From Sarcina ventriculi (GTDB taxonomy: Bacteria > Bacillota > Clostridia > Clostridiales > Clostridiaceae), in NCBI RefSeq assembly GCF_900456775.1, contig NZ_UAUL01000010.1:124001-188000 (forward strand): a stretch of 64,000 nucleotides of DNA, written 5' to 3'. The notes beneath the pieces are model-generated. The model saw nothing but the letters and a program-made list of their open reading frames with translations. It was not told the origin of the DNA and made no database searches. Positions 27,509 through 36,559 of the stretch are shown here, in pieces (position 1 is the first letter of the stretch; each line of letters starts with the position of its first letter). Position numbers and translations under genes: made by a program.

Positions 27509-28990
27509 ATGATTAATGGACTTACAATTGCAGGATCAGATAGTTGTGGAGGGGCAGGTATTCAAGCTGATATTAAGACTATGTCTGCTAATGGAGTTTT
27601 TGCAATGAGTGTAATAACAGCAGTAACAGCACAAAGTACTCAAGGAGTTTTTAGTATAGAGGATATAAGCTCAAATATGATAAAAAAACAAATTAATGTT
27701 ATTTTTGATGATATAGATGTAAATGTAATTAAAATAGGGATGGTTTCAAAAAAAGAATCAATAAATGCGATAGTTGAAAGTTTAAGAGAAATTAGAAATT
27801 TGCCACCTATTGTTATAGATCCTGTTATGGTGTCTAAAAATGGATTTAATCTTTTGTCAAAAGATGCAAAAGATGCTTTAATTACTAATCTAATACCTTT
27901 TGCAACGTTAATAACGCCTAATATATTAGAAGCTGAAGAAATAACAAATGAAAGAATTTTAACGTTAGATGATATGAAAAAAGCAGCAGAAGCTATTTTA
28001 AGCCTTGGACCTAAAGCTGTTTTAATAAAAGGTGGACATTTAAAGGGTGATGCTATCGATGTTTTATATGATGGAATAGAATTTACTATTTTTGAAAAAG
28101 AAAGAATAGAAAATGATAATACTCATGGGACGGGCTGTACGTTATCTTCAGCAATAGCTGCTAATATAGCTAAGGGAATGTCCTTAAAGGAAAGTGTTGC
28201 TTTGGCAAAAGAATATGTCACAAATGCAATAAAGTATGGATTTACTCTAGGTAAAGGGATAGGACCAACACACCATTTTTATAAATTTTATAATAATCAA
28301 GGGGAATTTATTATAAAAAAAGAAAAAAATAAATTTGATGATTTAATCGAAAATCATAAAAATAAAGACGAATTTGATTTAAAATCAAAAAAAATATACC
28401 TTATAACAGATTATAGATTAGATTTTGATATATTAGTTGAAAAAGTTAGAATAGCTTTAGAATGTGGAATAAAAATAGTTCAGTATAGAGCTAAAGAAAA
28501 ATCAACAAAGGATATGTGTGCAGAAGCTAGAGTGCTAAAGCAACTTTGTCATGAGTATAATGCAATATTTATTGTAAATGATAGAGTGGACATAGCCCTT
28601 GTAGTTGATGCTCATGGAGTGCATTTAGGAAGGGAAGATATGAAAATAAGCGAAGCAAAAAAGATATTAGGAGAAGGAAAAATAATAGGGGCAACTGCAC
28701 ATAATGAAAAGGAAGCACTTGAGGCTATAAGTGAAGGGGCTACGTATTTAGGAGTAGGTGCTTTATATAAAAGCAAAAGTAAAAGCAATACTGTCAATTT
28801 ATCTATAGAAACTCTTCAAAAAATAAGAAAAATCACGGATAATCCTATTTTTGGAATTGGAGGAATAACAGAAAATAATATAAATAGCTCTTTGAGAGAA
28901 AACATAGATGGAGTAGCTGTGATTTCTGCCATTTTTCAAACTAATAATATAAAAAATACTATAAAAGAGATTAATGAAAATTTAAAATAA
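27509..28990 (+). CDS. thiDE: Bifunctional HMP-P kinase / thiamine-phosphate synthase
   Basis: Natural fusion, 493 aa. Residues 1 to about 262 are ThiD (GSDSCGGAGIQADIKT, PVMVSKNG, LIKGGHL, THGTGCTLSSAIA), phosphorylating HMP-P. After a charged linker (about 265-292), residues 293-493 are ThiE (YLITDYRLDF, VQYRAKEK, FIVNDRVDIAL, GVHLGREDM, GIGGITENN), joining HMP-PP and thiazole phosphate. It is transcribed separately from the TPP-controlled operon and no second riboswitch precedes it. ATG after AAAGGAGAA. Confidence 0.95.
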   Translation: MINGLTIAGSDSCGGAGIQADIKTMSANGVFAMSVITAVTAQSTQGVFSIEDISSNMIKKQINVIFDDIDVNVIKIGMVSKKESINAIVESLREIRNLPPIVIDPVMVSKNGFNLLSKDAKDALITNLIPFATLITPNILEAEEITNERILTLDDMKKAAEAILSLGPKAVLIKGGHLKGDAIDVLYDGIEFTIFEKERIENDNTHGTGCTLSSAIAANIAKGMSLKESVALAKEYVTNAIKYGFTLGKGIGPTHHFYKFYNNQGEFIIKKEKNKFDDLIENHKNKDEFDLKSKKIYLITDYRLDFDILVEKVRIALECGIKIVQYRAKEKSTKDMCAEARVLKQLCHEYNAIFIVNDRVDIALVVDAHGVHLGREDMKISEAKKILGEGKIIGATAHNEKEALEAISEGATYLGVGALYKSKSKSNTVNLSIETLQKIRKITDNPIFGIGGITENNINSSLRENIDGVAVISAIFQTNNIKNTIKEINENLK

Positions 28991-29607
28991 AATATTGATA
29001 AAAAATTAACTATAAAAATATATTTTTATAGTTAATAATAAAAAAATGTAAAATTTAGTAATTTTAATTAATGTATTTTTAAATGTATTTTTAAATATCA
29101 TTAGAGTTTTAAAAAAATACTAAGATATAAAAGCATTAAAAAATATAATTAAATTACATAAAAAATTACATTTTTTTTACCTTAATAATCCAAAACTTGC
29201 TTTTGAAAAAAATATAGTGTATAATGTATACAAAACGAGGGATATTATGACAAAAAATAAGGATAAAAATACATAAAAAAATAAATTAATAAATAAAAAC
29301 ATAATATTCAAATAAGACGCAAATTTTTTATATTTATATAATTAGGGAAATTTATTTAGTACGATTTTTCTATGCAGAAAATTGTAGATTGTTAAAGGTA
29401 AGATTAATTTTATGAAAATGCCTAAATGTCGAATTTTAAACATAGCTAGATTGTTAAAAAAGTACTTAAAAAATTAAATTTAAAATTAAAGTTGAATTTT
29501 TAGATGGAATTTGTTAAAAAATTTTATTTACTAAGAATTATGAACCCAGTGTTAACTATTTCTGCGATAAATATAAGAAATTCTAAGCAAGTAGGAGGAA
29601 TTTATAA
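28991..29607 (+). other. Long non-coding region: hairpin, promoter and leader with repeats
   Basis: A perfect 16+16 palindrome at 29005-29036 follows thiDE; it lacks a rightward T run and would terminate better leftward. A promoter (TTGCTT at 29197-29202, 17 bp, TATAAT at 29220-29225) predicts a leader of about 375 nt before the lysozyme gene. Near its 5' end is a 9-codon ORF (29247-29276, after GAGGGA), of doubtful value. TAGATTGTTAAA occurs at 29385-29396 and 29447-29458, and a split form, TAGAT then TTGTTAAA, at 29501-29518. No known riboswitch recognised. Confidence 0.5.
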
Positions 29608-31215
29608 GTGAAAAGTAATAAAATAAAAAATATGTTAGTGGTAGCATCAGTGGTAATAAGTACTACTCTTGTAGGAAGTACATCAGCTTTTGCAGCTACA
29701 CTACCATTAAGCAGTTCCGCATCTTTAAACTCTTCGTCGAAACAGAGTTTACAAAAAACTACAACTAAAAACCAATCAAAAACAACGGATAATAACGGTG
29801 AAAAAGCACTAACGGATAATACTAAAAACGAAAATATTTCAAAGGTTTCTAATAAAGCATTTAATAGTATAAAAACTTCAGAAGTTTCAACTGCATCAAA
29901 AGATACAACTTTATGTGGTGAGATTCAATATGGTGAAGTTTCTAATCTTGGGAATGGTTACACATCATTAAATCTAAGACAAGGCCCTGGCACTAGTTAT
30001 AATATAATCGGAGAACTTTCAAGTGGTACTAATTTTCAAATAATATCTCAATGTAATAGTAATTGGTATAAAGTACAATATAATGGAACAACAGGATATG
30101 TTTATGCACCATGTATATCTATTGTTAGCGGTAATTTAAGTAGTAGTAGTTCAAAAACAGGAACAGTTATAAATCTTAGTGGAGATATACAATTAAATTT
30201 CAGATTAGGTCCAAGCACTAATGATACTGTAATAGGTGGCTTGTCAGAAGGTACAACGTTTACTATATTATCAGAAAGTAACGGATGGTATAAAATAAAC
30301 TATGATGGAACAATTGGATATGTTTACGGTTACTATGTATCTGTAGGAAATAATTCGTCAAGTTTATCAAATTCATCAAGCAATACTTCAAAATCTGGAG
30401 TTGTTAGTAATCTAAATAGCGGAGTAGATTTAAATTTTAGATCAGGTCCGAATACTGATTATAGCATAATAGGAGAATTATCAGAAGGGACAAGCGTTAC
30501 TATATTATCAGAAAATAATGGATGGTATAAAATAAATTATGATGGAACGGTTGGATATGTTTATTCAAACTATATATCAATAGGAAGCGCTTCATCAAAT
30601 AATTCAACAAATGCTTCAAATAATTCAACTGCAACTGTTTCAAAAACAAGTGTTTCAAAAAGTAATTCATCAAAAAAATTAAGTGATTCAAATGTTTCTA
30701 ACAATGAAGCTACTAATTCATCAAATAATAATGTTGTAGGAACAAATTATGCAAATAAGGTTTCATATACAGCACCATCTGATTTAGTTGATTTTACAGC
30801 ATCATATGAGGGATTTTCAGCAACACCTTATTGGAGCGGTGGTTGGACAGTAGGATTTGGACAAAATCATGGAAATTCATATCCACAGAATGTAACTTAT
30901 CAAGAGGCTTTAAATACACTACAAGGTAGTTTAACTACATACATGAGTCAAGTTAAGAGCTTAACACAAGGATGTAATTTAAATCAAAATCAAATAAATG
31001 CTTTAACAGATTTTGCTTATAATTTAGGAATAGGTTCTTTAGAAAATAGTCAACTTCTTCAAGATATAAAAAATGGAAATACAAATGCATCAACCATAAT
31101 GACAGATTTTCAATCTTGGAGTTATATAGGAGGTTCATTCTCATCAGGACTATATGCAAGAAGAACAGCAGAGGCTCAAATGTTCCTTTATGGACAATAT
31201 AATGATCACCAATAA
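29608..31215 (+). CDS. Secreted SH3b-GH24 lysozyme-like cell-wall hydrolase
   Basis: 535-aa secreted protein. Signal peptide at 1-30 (cleavage after AFA). A Ser/Thr/Asn-rich linker is followed by three bacterial SH3 repeats (about 105-172, 185-247, 262-325), each with LNFR.GP....IIG.LS.G and GWYKI.YDGT.GYVY. A second linker leads to a GH24 muramidase-like domain (about 390-535). The catalytic Glu is in SYEGF. The TVGFGQNHG segment is present, but the Asp expected about nine residues after the Glu is replaced (PYWSGG), so activity is uncertain. GTG start after GTAGGAGGAA. It carries a signal peptide and sits alone, unlike phage endolysins. Probably an autolysin. Confidence 0.85.
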   Translation: MKSNKIKNMLVVASVVISTTLVGSTSAFAATLPLSSSASLNSSSKQSLQKTTTKNQSKTTDNNGEKALTDNTKNENISKVSNKAFNSIKTSEVSTASKDTTLCGEIQYGEVSNLGNGYTSLNLRQGPGTSYNIIGELSSGTNFQIISQCNSNWYKVQYNGTTGYVYAPCISIVSGNLSSSSSKTGTVINLSGDIQLNFRLGPSTNDTVIGGLSEGTTFTILSESNGWYKINYDGTIGYVYGYYVSVGNNSSSLSNSSSNTSKSGVVSNLNSGVDLNFRSGPNTDYSIIGELSEGTSVTILSENNGWYKINYDGTVGYVYSNYISIGSASSNNSTNASNNSTATVSKTSVSKSNSSKKLSDSNVSNNEATNSSNNNVVGTNYANKVSYTAPSDLVDFTASYEGFSATPYWSGGWTVGFGQNHGNSYPQNVTYQEALNTLQGSLTTYMSQVKSLTQGCNLNQNQINALTDFAYNLGIGSLENSQLLQDIKNGNTNASTIMTDFQSWSYIGGSFSSGLYARRTAEAQMFLYGQYNDHQ

Positions 31216-31258
31216 GAGCATAAAAATATTTTAAATAATTTTTTAGATTGAAGTATAA

Positions 31259-31298
31259 AAAAAGGCAATGGTAATTTATCATTGTCTTTTATTTTTTT
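31259..31298 (+). terminator. Terminator of the lysozyme gene
   Basis: AAAGGCAATG and CATTGTCTTT pair (one GU) around a 9-base loop, followed by a T-rich run. Confidence 0.75.
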
Positions 31299-31307
31299 GA
31301 AAATTTA

Positions 31308-31363
31308 GTGTTTACGTATAAACACTTTTGATGTACAATATAAATGGTGTTTATATGTAAACA
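31308..31363 (+). promoter_or_regulatory. Promoter with two TetR-style operators
   Basis: Two near-identical palindromes, TGTTTA-CGTA-TAAACA (31309-31324) and TGTTTA-TATG-TAAACA (31348-31363), are centred 39 bp apart. The first overlaps the -35 TTTACG (31311-31316); with 17 bp spacing the -10 is TACAAT (31334-31339). The second covers the predicted start site. This is the arrangement of a repressor pair controlling the drug exporter. No repressor gene is in the window. Confidence 0.75.
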
Positions 31364-31387
31364 TAATAAAATTTAAAGGAGAAAAAT

Positions 31388-32845
31388 ATGGGAAGTATAT
31401 TAAAAAAAAATCAAATGTCTTCTGAGGAAATACATAAAAACAGATGGATAATACTTGCAATAGTTGTTTTATTGCCTCTTATGTCTTCTTTAGATAGCAA
31501 CATTGTAAATATAGCTATTCCGACAATTGAAGCAGATTTAAAGATAAATATGGCTTCAGCTGAGTGGGTTGTTAGCGCTTATCTTATAATAATATCAGCT
31601 ACAATACTATTATTTGGTAGAATAGGAGATATGAAAAGTAAGGGGTTAGTATTTATAAATGGTATTATAGTATTTACATTAGGATCACTTCTTTGTGGAG
31701 TATCTATAAATATTTATTTTTTAGTCGCATCTAGAGTAGTACAAGCAATAGGAGCAGGACTTGTGATGTCAACAAATCAAGGAATAATAACTGCGGTTTT
31801 TCCCGTAACTGAAAGAGGAAAAGCACTTGGAATAACTGGTTCAGCTGTTGCACTTGGTGCTCTTATAGGACCTGCTCTTGGAGGAATCATAGTAACATAT
31901 TTAACATGGCATTACATATTTTTAATAAATGTTCCAATAGGGATAGTTGCATATATTTTAGCTAGAAAATTTATACCAGTTAATATGTCAACAAAGAATG
32001 AAAAAATGGATGGAAAAGGTGCATCAACATTTTTTATTGCAATAGTATTTATATTTTCAGCTATAATGGTAGGTCAGCAAATAGGATTTAATGATATTTA
32101 TATAATTTGTGCATTTATAGTTGGATTTATAGCTTTAGTTATATTTATATTTGTTGAGAGAAAAGAAAAATCACCAATGCTTGATTTGTCGCTTTTTAGA
32201 AATTCTACCTTTTCAACAAATTTAATATGTGCATGTATATCTTTTATATCAATAAATACAATAAGTATAATAGAGCCATTTTATCTTCAAGATGCATTAG
32301 GGTATAGTGCTTTTACATCAGCTATGATTATGATGTCTTATCCTATTGTTATGTTAGTTGTAGCACCTTTAAGTGGTCATATATCAGATAAGATAGGTAA
32401 TGGAAAGTTAAATACAATTGGAATTTTAATAACAGGCATATCAATTATAATGTTATCTACATTGAATGTAGATTCTAGTATATTAAAAATAGTATTATTT
32501 TTATGTGTATTAGGTCTTGCAAATGGACTTTTCCAATCGCCAAATACAAGCGCTATAATGTCATCTGTACCTAAAAATAAATTAGGAATAGCAGGCGGAA
32601 CTAATGCACTTATAAGAAATGTTGGACTAGCTATTGGTGTTTCAGTATCAACAACTATTCTTTATGCAGACATGAGTAGACTTGCAGGACACAAAGTTTT
32701 AGGATATATACCAGGAAAACCAGATATATTTGTGTCAGCAATGAAAGATGTTTATTTAATGGTATCTGTTCTTTGTTTTATAGCTTTTGTACTTTTTATA
32801 ATCAATATGATAAGGACAAAGGCAAAGAAAAAAGTTTTACTTTAA
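31388..32845 (+). CDS. MFS drug-efflux transporter, DHA2 (EmrB/QacA) family, copy 1
   Basis: 485-aa, 14-helix major facilitator of the DHA2 family. Family signs: LDSNIVNIAIPTIE in the first helix, GRIGDMKSKG in the 2-3 loop, RVVQAIGAGLVMSTNQGII and GALIGPALGGIIVTYLTWHYIFLINVPIG (motif C region). It is a proton-coupled exporter of hydrophobic drugs; substrates unknown. ATG after AAAGGAGAA. Regulated by the operator pair upstream. It is followed by a closely similar paralogue. Confidence 0.88.
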   Translation: MGSILKKNQMSSEEIHKNRWIILAIVVLLPLMSSLDSNIVNIAIPTIEADLKINMASAEWVVSAYLIIISATILLFGRIGDMKSKGLVFINGIIVFTLGSLLCGVSINIYFLVASRVVQAIGAGLVMSTNQGIITAVFPVTERGKALGITGSAVALGALIGPALGGIIVTYLTWHYIFLINVPIGIVAYILARKFIPVNMSTKNEKMDGKGASTFFIAIVFIFSAIMVGQQIGFNDIYIICAFIVGFIALVIFIFVERKEKSPMLDLSLFRNSTFSTNLICACISFISINTISIIEPFYLQDALGYSAFTSAMIMMSYPIVMLVVAPLSGHISDKIGNGKLNTIGILITGISIIMLSTLNVDSSILKIVLFLCVLGLANGLFQSPNTSAIMSSVPKNKLGIAGGTNALIRNVGLAIGVSVSTTILYADMSRLAGHKVLGYIPGKPDIFVSAMKDVYLMVSVLCFIAFVLFIINMIRTKAKKKVLL

Positions 32846-32872
32846 TATAAAAAATTTAAATACAAGTATAAA

Positions 32873-32910
32873 AAAAAGATAATGATAAATAATATATCAT
32901 TATCTTTTTT
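32873..32910 (+). terminator. Terminator between the two MFS genes
   Basis: AAAAGATAATGATA pairs with TATCATTATCTTTT, followed by more T. It separates the paralogues transcriptionally, at least in part. Confidence 0.75.
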
Positions 32911-32962
32911 AGTTTTATTTTGATAAATGGAATTATATTAATAAGTAAAAAGGAGAAAGTAT

Positions 32963-34411
32963 ATGTTTAAAAGAAAACAAATGTCTTCTGAAGAAATACA
33001 TAAAAACAGATGGATAATACTTGCAATAGTTGTTTTACTACCTTTTATGGCGTCCTTAGATAGTAATATTGTAAATATAGCTCTTCCAACAATTGAAACA
33101 GAATTAAGGATAAACATGGCTTCTGCGGAGTGGATAGTTAGCATCTACCTTATAATAATATCAGCAACCATATTGTTGTTTGGTAGAATAGGAGATATGA
33201 AGAGTAAGACTTTAGTATTTATAAATGGAATTTTAGTGTTTACAATAGGATCATTTCTTTGTGGGATATCGGGGAATATTTATCTATTGGTTGCCTCAAG
33301 GGTGGTTCAAGCAATAGGTGCAGCACTTGTAATGTCAACAAATCAAGGGATAATAACAGCTATTTTTTCTGCTGAAGAAAGAGGAAAAGCACTTGGAGTA
33401 ACGGGAGCTGCTGTTGCCCTTGGTGCTCTTATAGGTCCAGGGCTTGGAGGAATTATAATAACATATTTAACATGGCATTATATATTTTTGATAAATGTTC
33501 CGATAGGAGTAGTTGCATATATTTTAGCTAGAAAATATATACCAGTTGAAGTATTAAAAACTACTGAGAAAATAGATGGAAAAGGTGTTCTAACTTTTTT
33601 TATTTCGATAGTTTTTATATTTTCAGCGATAATGATAGGACAACAAATAGGATTTTCTGATATATACATAGTGTGTGGATTTATAATTGGATTTTTTGCT
33701 TTTGCAGTATTTGTTTATATTGAAAAAAAAGCAAAATCACCAATGCTTGATTTATCTCTTTTTAAAAATTTAACTTTTACAATAAACTTAATAGGGGCAT
33801 GTATATCATTTATAGCAATAAATACGGTTAGTATAATAGAGCCTTTTTATCTCCAAGATGCTTTGGGATTTAGTGCTTTTTATACATCTATAATTATGAT
33901 GTCTTCACCAATTATAATGCTTATAGTGGCGCCATTGAGTGGTCATTTATCAGATAAAATAGGAAATGAAATATTAAATATATTAGGAATTTTTATAATT
34001 GGAATAGTGCTGATACTATTATCCACATTAAATATTGAATCTAGCGTAGTAAGTATAGTATTATTTTTATCTACATTAGGTTTTGCAAATGGTTTATTTA
34101 AATCTCCAAATACAAATGCTATAATGTCATCTGTCCCTAAAAATAAATTAGGAATAGCAGGAGGAACAAATGCGCTTATAAGAAATGTAGGTCTTGCAAT
34201 TGGTGTTTCGGTATCCACAACATTTCTTTATAAATATATGAGTAAACTTGCAGGATACAAGGTTTTAGGTTTTATACCTGGAAAGCCACATATATTTATA
34301 TTTGCAATGAGGGATGTTTATTTAATGGTATCTGTTCTTTGTTTTATAGCTTTTATACTTTTTATAATAAATATGATAAAAGTAAAGATAACAAGAAAAA
34401 AGGAGTTATAA
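32963..34411 (+). CDS. MFS drug-efflux transporter, DHA2 family, copy 2
   Basis: 482-aa paralogue of the preceding exporter, alignable over its entire length with no gap of note. Both begin KQMSSEEIHKNRWIILAIVVLLP after a few residues (for example IHKNRWIILAIVVLLP is identical) and end with DVYLMVSVLCFIAF. It is the product of a tandem duplication that has diverged, mainly in loops. It lacks the operator pair of copy 1; with a terminator between them it probably depends on read-through or a weak promoter. ATG after AAAGGAGAAAG. Confidence 0.87.
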   Translation: MFKRKQMSSEEIHKNRWIILAIVVLLPFMASLDSNIVNIALPTIETELRINMASAEWIVSIYLIIISATILLFGRIGDMKSKTLVFINGILVFTIGSFLCGISGNIYLLVASRVVQAIGAALVMSTNQGIITAIFSAEERGKALGVTGAAVALGALIGPGLGGIIITYLTWHYIFLINVPIGVVAYILARKYIPVEVLKTTEKIDGKGVLTFFISIVFIFSAIMIGQQIGFSDIYIVCGFIIGFFAFAVFVYIEKKAKSPMLDLSLFKNLTFTINLIGACISFIAINTVSIIEPFYLQDALGFSAFYTSIIMMSSPIIMLIVAPLSGHLSDKIGNEILNILGIFIIGIVLILLSTLNIESSVVSIVLFLSTLGFANGLFKSPNTNAIMSSVPKNKLGIAGGTNALIRNVGLAIGVSVSTTFLYKYMSKLAGYKVLGFIPGKPHIFIFAMRDVYLMVSVLCFIAFILFIINMIKVKITRKKEL

Positions 34412-34455
34412 ATATAAAAGTTTTAATAATAGCTTATTTAGGGTATAATAAAATA

Positions 34456-34493
34456 AAAAAAGCTTATCATATTTTTCTATGGTAAGCTTTTAA
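34456..34493 (+). terminator. Terminator of MFS copy 2
   Basis: AAAAGCTTATC and GGTAAGCTTTT pair around an AT-rich loop; modest T run. Confidence 0.7.
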
Positions 34494-34526
34494 ATATTTA
34501 AATGAAATTTATTTAAGGAGAATTAT

Positions 34527-35723
34527 ATGACAACATTTAAAAGTTTAGGTCTTAGAGAAGATATAGTAAATTCATTAAAAAATTTAGAAATAGACAAACC
34601 AACTGAAATACAGGAAAAAGCAATTCCTATCGTATTAAATGAAAAAAATTTAATAGCTCAATCTGAAACTGGGACAGGAAAGACTTTAGCTTATATTTTG
34701 CCAATAATAGAAAAGATAGATGACACTAAAAAAGACATGCAATGTATAGTTGTAGCACCTACATACGAACTTGCTATTCAAATAAATAATACTTTAAATG
34801 ATTTAAAGAGAGGTATGAATAGAAAAATAACATCTTTAAGTCTAGTTGGAAGTGGAAATATTTCAAGACAGATTGAAAAGCTTAAAGGAAAACCTCATAT
34901 ATTAGTAGGATCTAGTGGAAGAATATTGGAACTTATAAAAAAAAGAAAGATTTCAGCTCACACAATAAATTTTATAGTTATGGATGAAGGAGATAAACTT
35001 TTAGATTTTAATTATATAGAGGAAGTAAATGCTATAATAAAATCGTGTAAAAGAGATGTTCAAAAGCTTCTATTTTCAGCTACTCTAACGGAAAAAACTT
35101 TAGAAGTTGGAAAAAAGATTTTAAAAGATTGTGAAGTTTTAAGTATTAGAGGAAAAAATCAAGTAAATGAAAATATAATTCATGGATATTTTTTAGTTGA
35201 AGAAAGAGATAAAATAGATTACTTAAGAAGAATAATTCATGCCACAAAAGCAGAAAAATTAATAGCATTTATAAATAATAATTATGATATAAATATAATG
35301 TTAGAAAAATTAAGGTATCATAAGATAAAAGTAGAGTCATTACACGGAAATAATAAAAATAGACAAAGACAAGAGGCTTTAGAAAAATTTAGAAAAGGAG
35401 AAGTCCAAGTTTTAATAGCGTCAGATGTAGCTTCTAGAGGACTTGATATAAAAGGAGTCAGTCATATAGTAAATTTAGATATACCAAGAGATTATAAAGA
35501 TTATCTTCATAGAGTAGGTAGAGTTGGGAGATGTGGAAATAAGGGAATAGCGTATTCTTTAGTAAACTATAAAGAAGAAAAGACTGTTTTATCATATGAA
35601 AAAAAATTAAAGATAAAAATTCCTAGGTTATATATGTATGATGGACAAATATCAGATGTTAAGGTTGTGAAGCCAAAATTTAAGAAAAAAACTACTAAAT
35701 TAAAGGTTAAAAGAAAAAACTAA
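34527..35723 (+). CDS. Divergent DExD-box RNA helicase
   Basis: 398-aa SF2 helicase of the DEAD-box type with both RecA domains and a basic tail (KPKFKKKTTKLKVKRKN). Motif I is SETGTGKT, Ia is PTYELAIQ (R replaced by Y), motif II is DEGD instead of DEAD, motif III SAT, motif VI HRVGRVGR. The Glu needed for hydrolysis (DE) remains, so it may still be active. Role probably in RNA remodelling or cold adaptation, by family. ATG after AAGGAG. Cyanase follows 32 bp downstream and may be co-transcribed. Confidence 0.88.
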   Translation: MTTFKSLGLREDIVNSLKNLEIDKPTEIQEKAIPIVLNEKNLIAQSETGTGKTLAYILPIIEKIDDTKKDMQCIVVAPTYELAIQINNTLNDLKRGMNRKITSLSLVGSGNISRQIEKLKGKPHILVGSSGRILELIKKRKISAHTINFIVMDEGDKLLDFNYIEEVNAIIKSCKRDVQKLLFSATLTEKTLEVGKKILKDCEVLSIRGKNQVNENIIHGYFLVEERDKIDYLRRIIHATKAEKLIAFINNNYDINIMLEKLRYHKIKVESLHGNNKNRQRQEALEKFRKGEVQVLIASDVASRGLDIKGVSHIVNLDIPRDYKDYLHRVGRVGRCGNKGIAYSLVNYKEEKTVLSYEKKLKIKIPRLYMYDGQISDVKVVKPKFKKKTTKLKVKRKN

Positions 35724-35755
35724 TTAAAAAATGATTGGATTTAAGGAGATTCATT

Positions 35756-36223
35756 ATGAGAAATGAGGATTATTTAAACAGATATTCAAAAGAAGAGGAG
35801 TTAAAAGTTATAGAAAAGGCTAGAAAGAAAAAGGGATTAACTTATGAAGAACTTGCAAGGAGAATAAATGTAAATAAGGTATGGCTTGCTAGTGCTTTTA
35901 AAGGTCAACAATGGGTTCCAGAGGAATACATTAAGCTATTAGAAAAAGAATTAGAATTAAATACAGAGGTTTTTGATGTTCTTAGGGAACATCCATATAA
36001 GGCAGATACTGATCCTATTCTTTATAGATTGCATGAGGCATTAGATACATATGGACCTGCAATAAAAGAAATAATTCATGAAAAATCAGGGAATGCTATA
36101 ATGAGTGCTATTGATTTTGGAATAGATGTTGAAATAGAAAAAGACTCTAAGGGAGATAGAGTTATTATAACAATGAATGGAAAATTATTACCATATAGTA
36201 AACAAGGAAAATATCCTTGGTAA
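35756..36223 (+). CDS. cynS: Cyanase (cyanate hydratase)
   Basis: 155-aa cyanase. It converts cyanate plus bicarbonate to ammonia and CO2 through carbamate. The N-terminal helical domain (about 12-80) resembles a lambda-repressor fold without clear DNA-binding function; the C-terminal catalytic domain carries YRLHEALDTYGPAIKEIIHEK and GNAIMSAIDF, holding the Arg, Glu and Ser of the active site. The frame opens at TTG 35735, but AAGGAGA precedes the ATG at 35756. Neither cynT nor cynX adjoins. Its presence is less common in clostridia. It ends at a terminator. Confidence 0.92.
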   Translation: MRNEDYLNRYSKEEELKVIEKARKKKGLTYEELARRINVNKVWLASAFKGQQWVPEEYIKLLEKELELNTEVFDVLREHPYKADTDPILYRLHEALDTYGPAIKEIIHEKSGNAIMSAIDFGIDVEIEKDSKGDRVIITMNGKLLPYSKQGKYPW

Positions 36224-36226
36224 AAT

Positions 36227-36259
36227 AAAAAGGCTGTCTAGGAATTAGGCAGTCTTTTT
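36227..36259 (+). terminator. cynS terminator
   Basis: AAAAGGCTGTCT pairs with AGGCAGTCTTTTT through two GU pairs, followed by T run. Confidence 0.7.
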
Positions 36260-36311
36260 GTGTGCTTAAATTACAATTTATCAGTAAAAAGCATAAAAAT
36301 TATGTAAATTA

Positions 36312-36416
36312 TTATTTTTTCTTTAAGACTTTTCTAGCAAATACTGCAAGAGATATTATAACTGCTATAGAAAAGCAAAAAGCAAATATAACTAGTATTT
36401 TAACTGCTAAAGGCAT
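36312..36416 (-). CDS. 34-residue single-helix membrane microprotein
   Basis: Short ORF read leftward from ATG at 36416 to TAA at 36312-36314. The product is a hydrophobic helix (ILVIFAFCFSIAVIISLAVF) with a basic end RKVLKKK. The ATG lies six bases after a perfect AGGAGGTG (36430-36423). A promoter is at 36477-36449. Such good signals make it a likely real gene. I do not recognise the family; small subunits of transporters and membrane toxins have this shape, but neither is shown. Confidence 0.65.
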   Translation of the reverse strand: MPLAVKILVIFAFCFSIAVIISLAVFARKVLKKK

Positions 36417-36448
36417 AAAAAGCACCTCCTAAAATAAACAATAATAAA

Positions 36449-36477
36449 ATTTTACTCTAATTAAATAAACTTTTCAA
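36449..36477 (-). promoter_or_regulatory. Promoter of the microprotein gene
   Basis: On the minus strand TTGAAA (36477-36472), 17 bp, TAAAAT (36454-36449), 33 bp before the start codon. Confidence 0.6.
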
Positions 36478-36559
36478 TAATTTAGATATTTATAATTTAA
36501 TGGAATAAAATATGAAAATTTATAATATATATTTTACATAATATTTTAGGAGGGAATTT

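Noticed and set aside
29310-29330. c-di-GMP riboswitch suggested by GACGCAAA
   Set aside because: Only this short string matches; the tetraloop receptor helices and the rest of the aptamer are absent.
29608-31215. Prophage endolysin
   Set aside because: It has a Sec signal peptide and three SH3 repeats, and there is no holin, tail or other phage gene around it.
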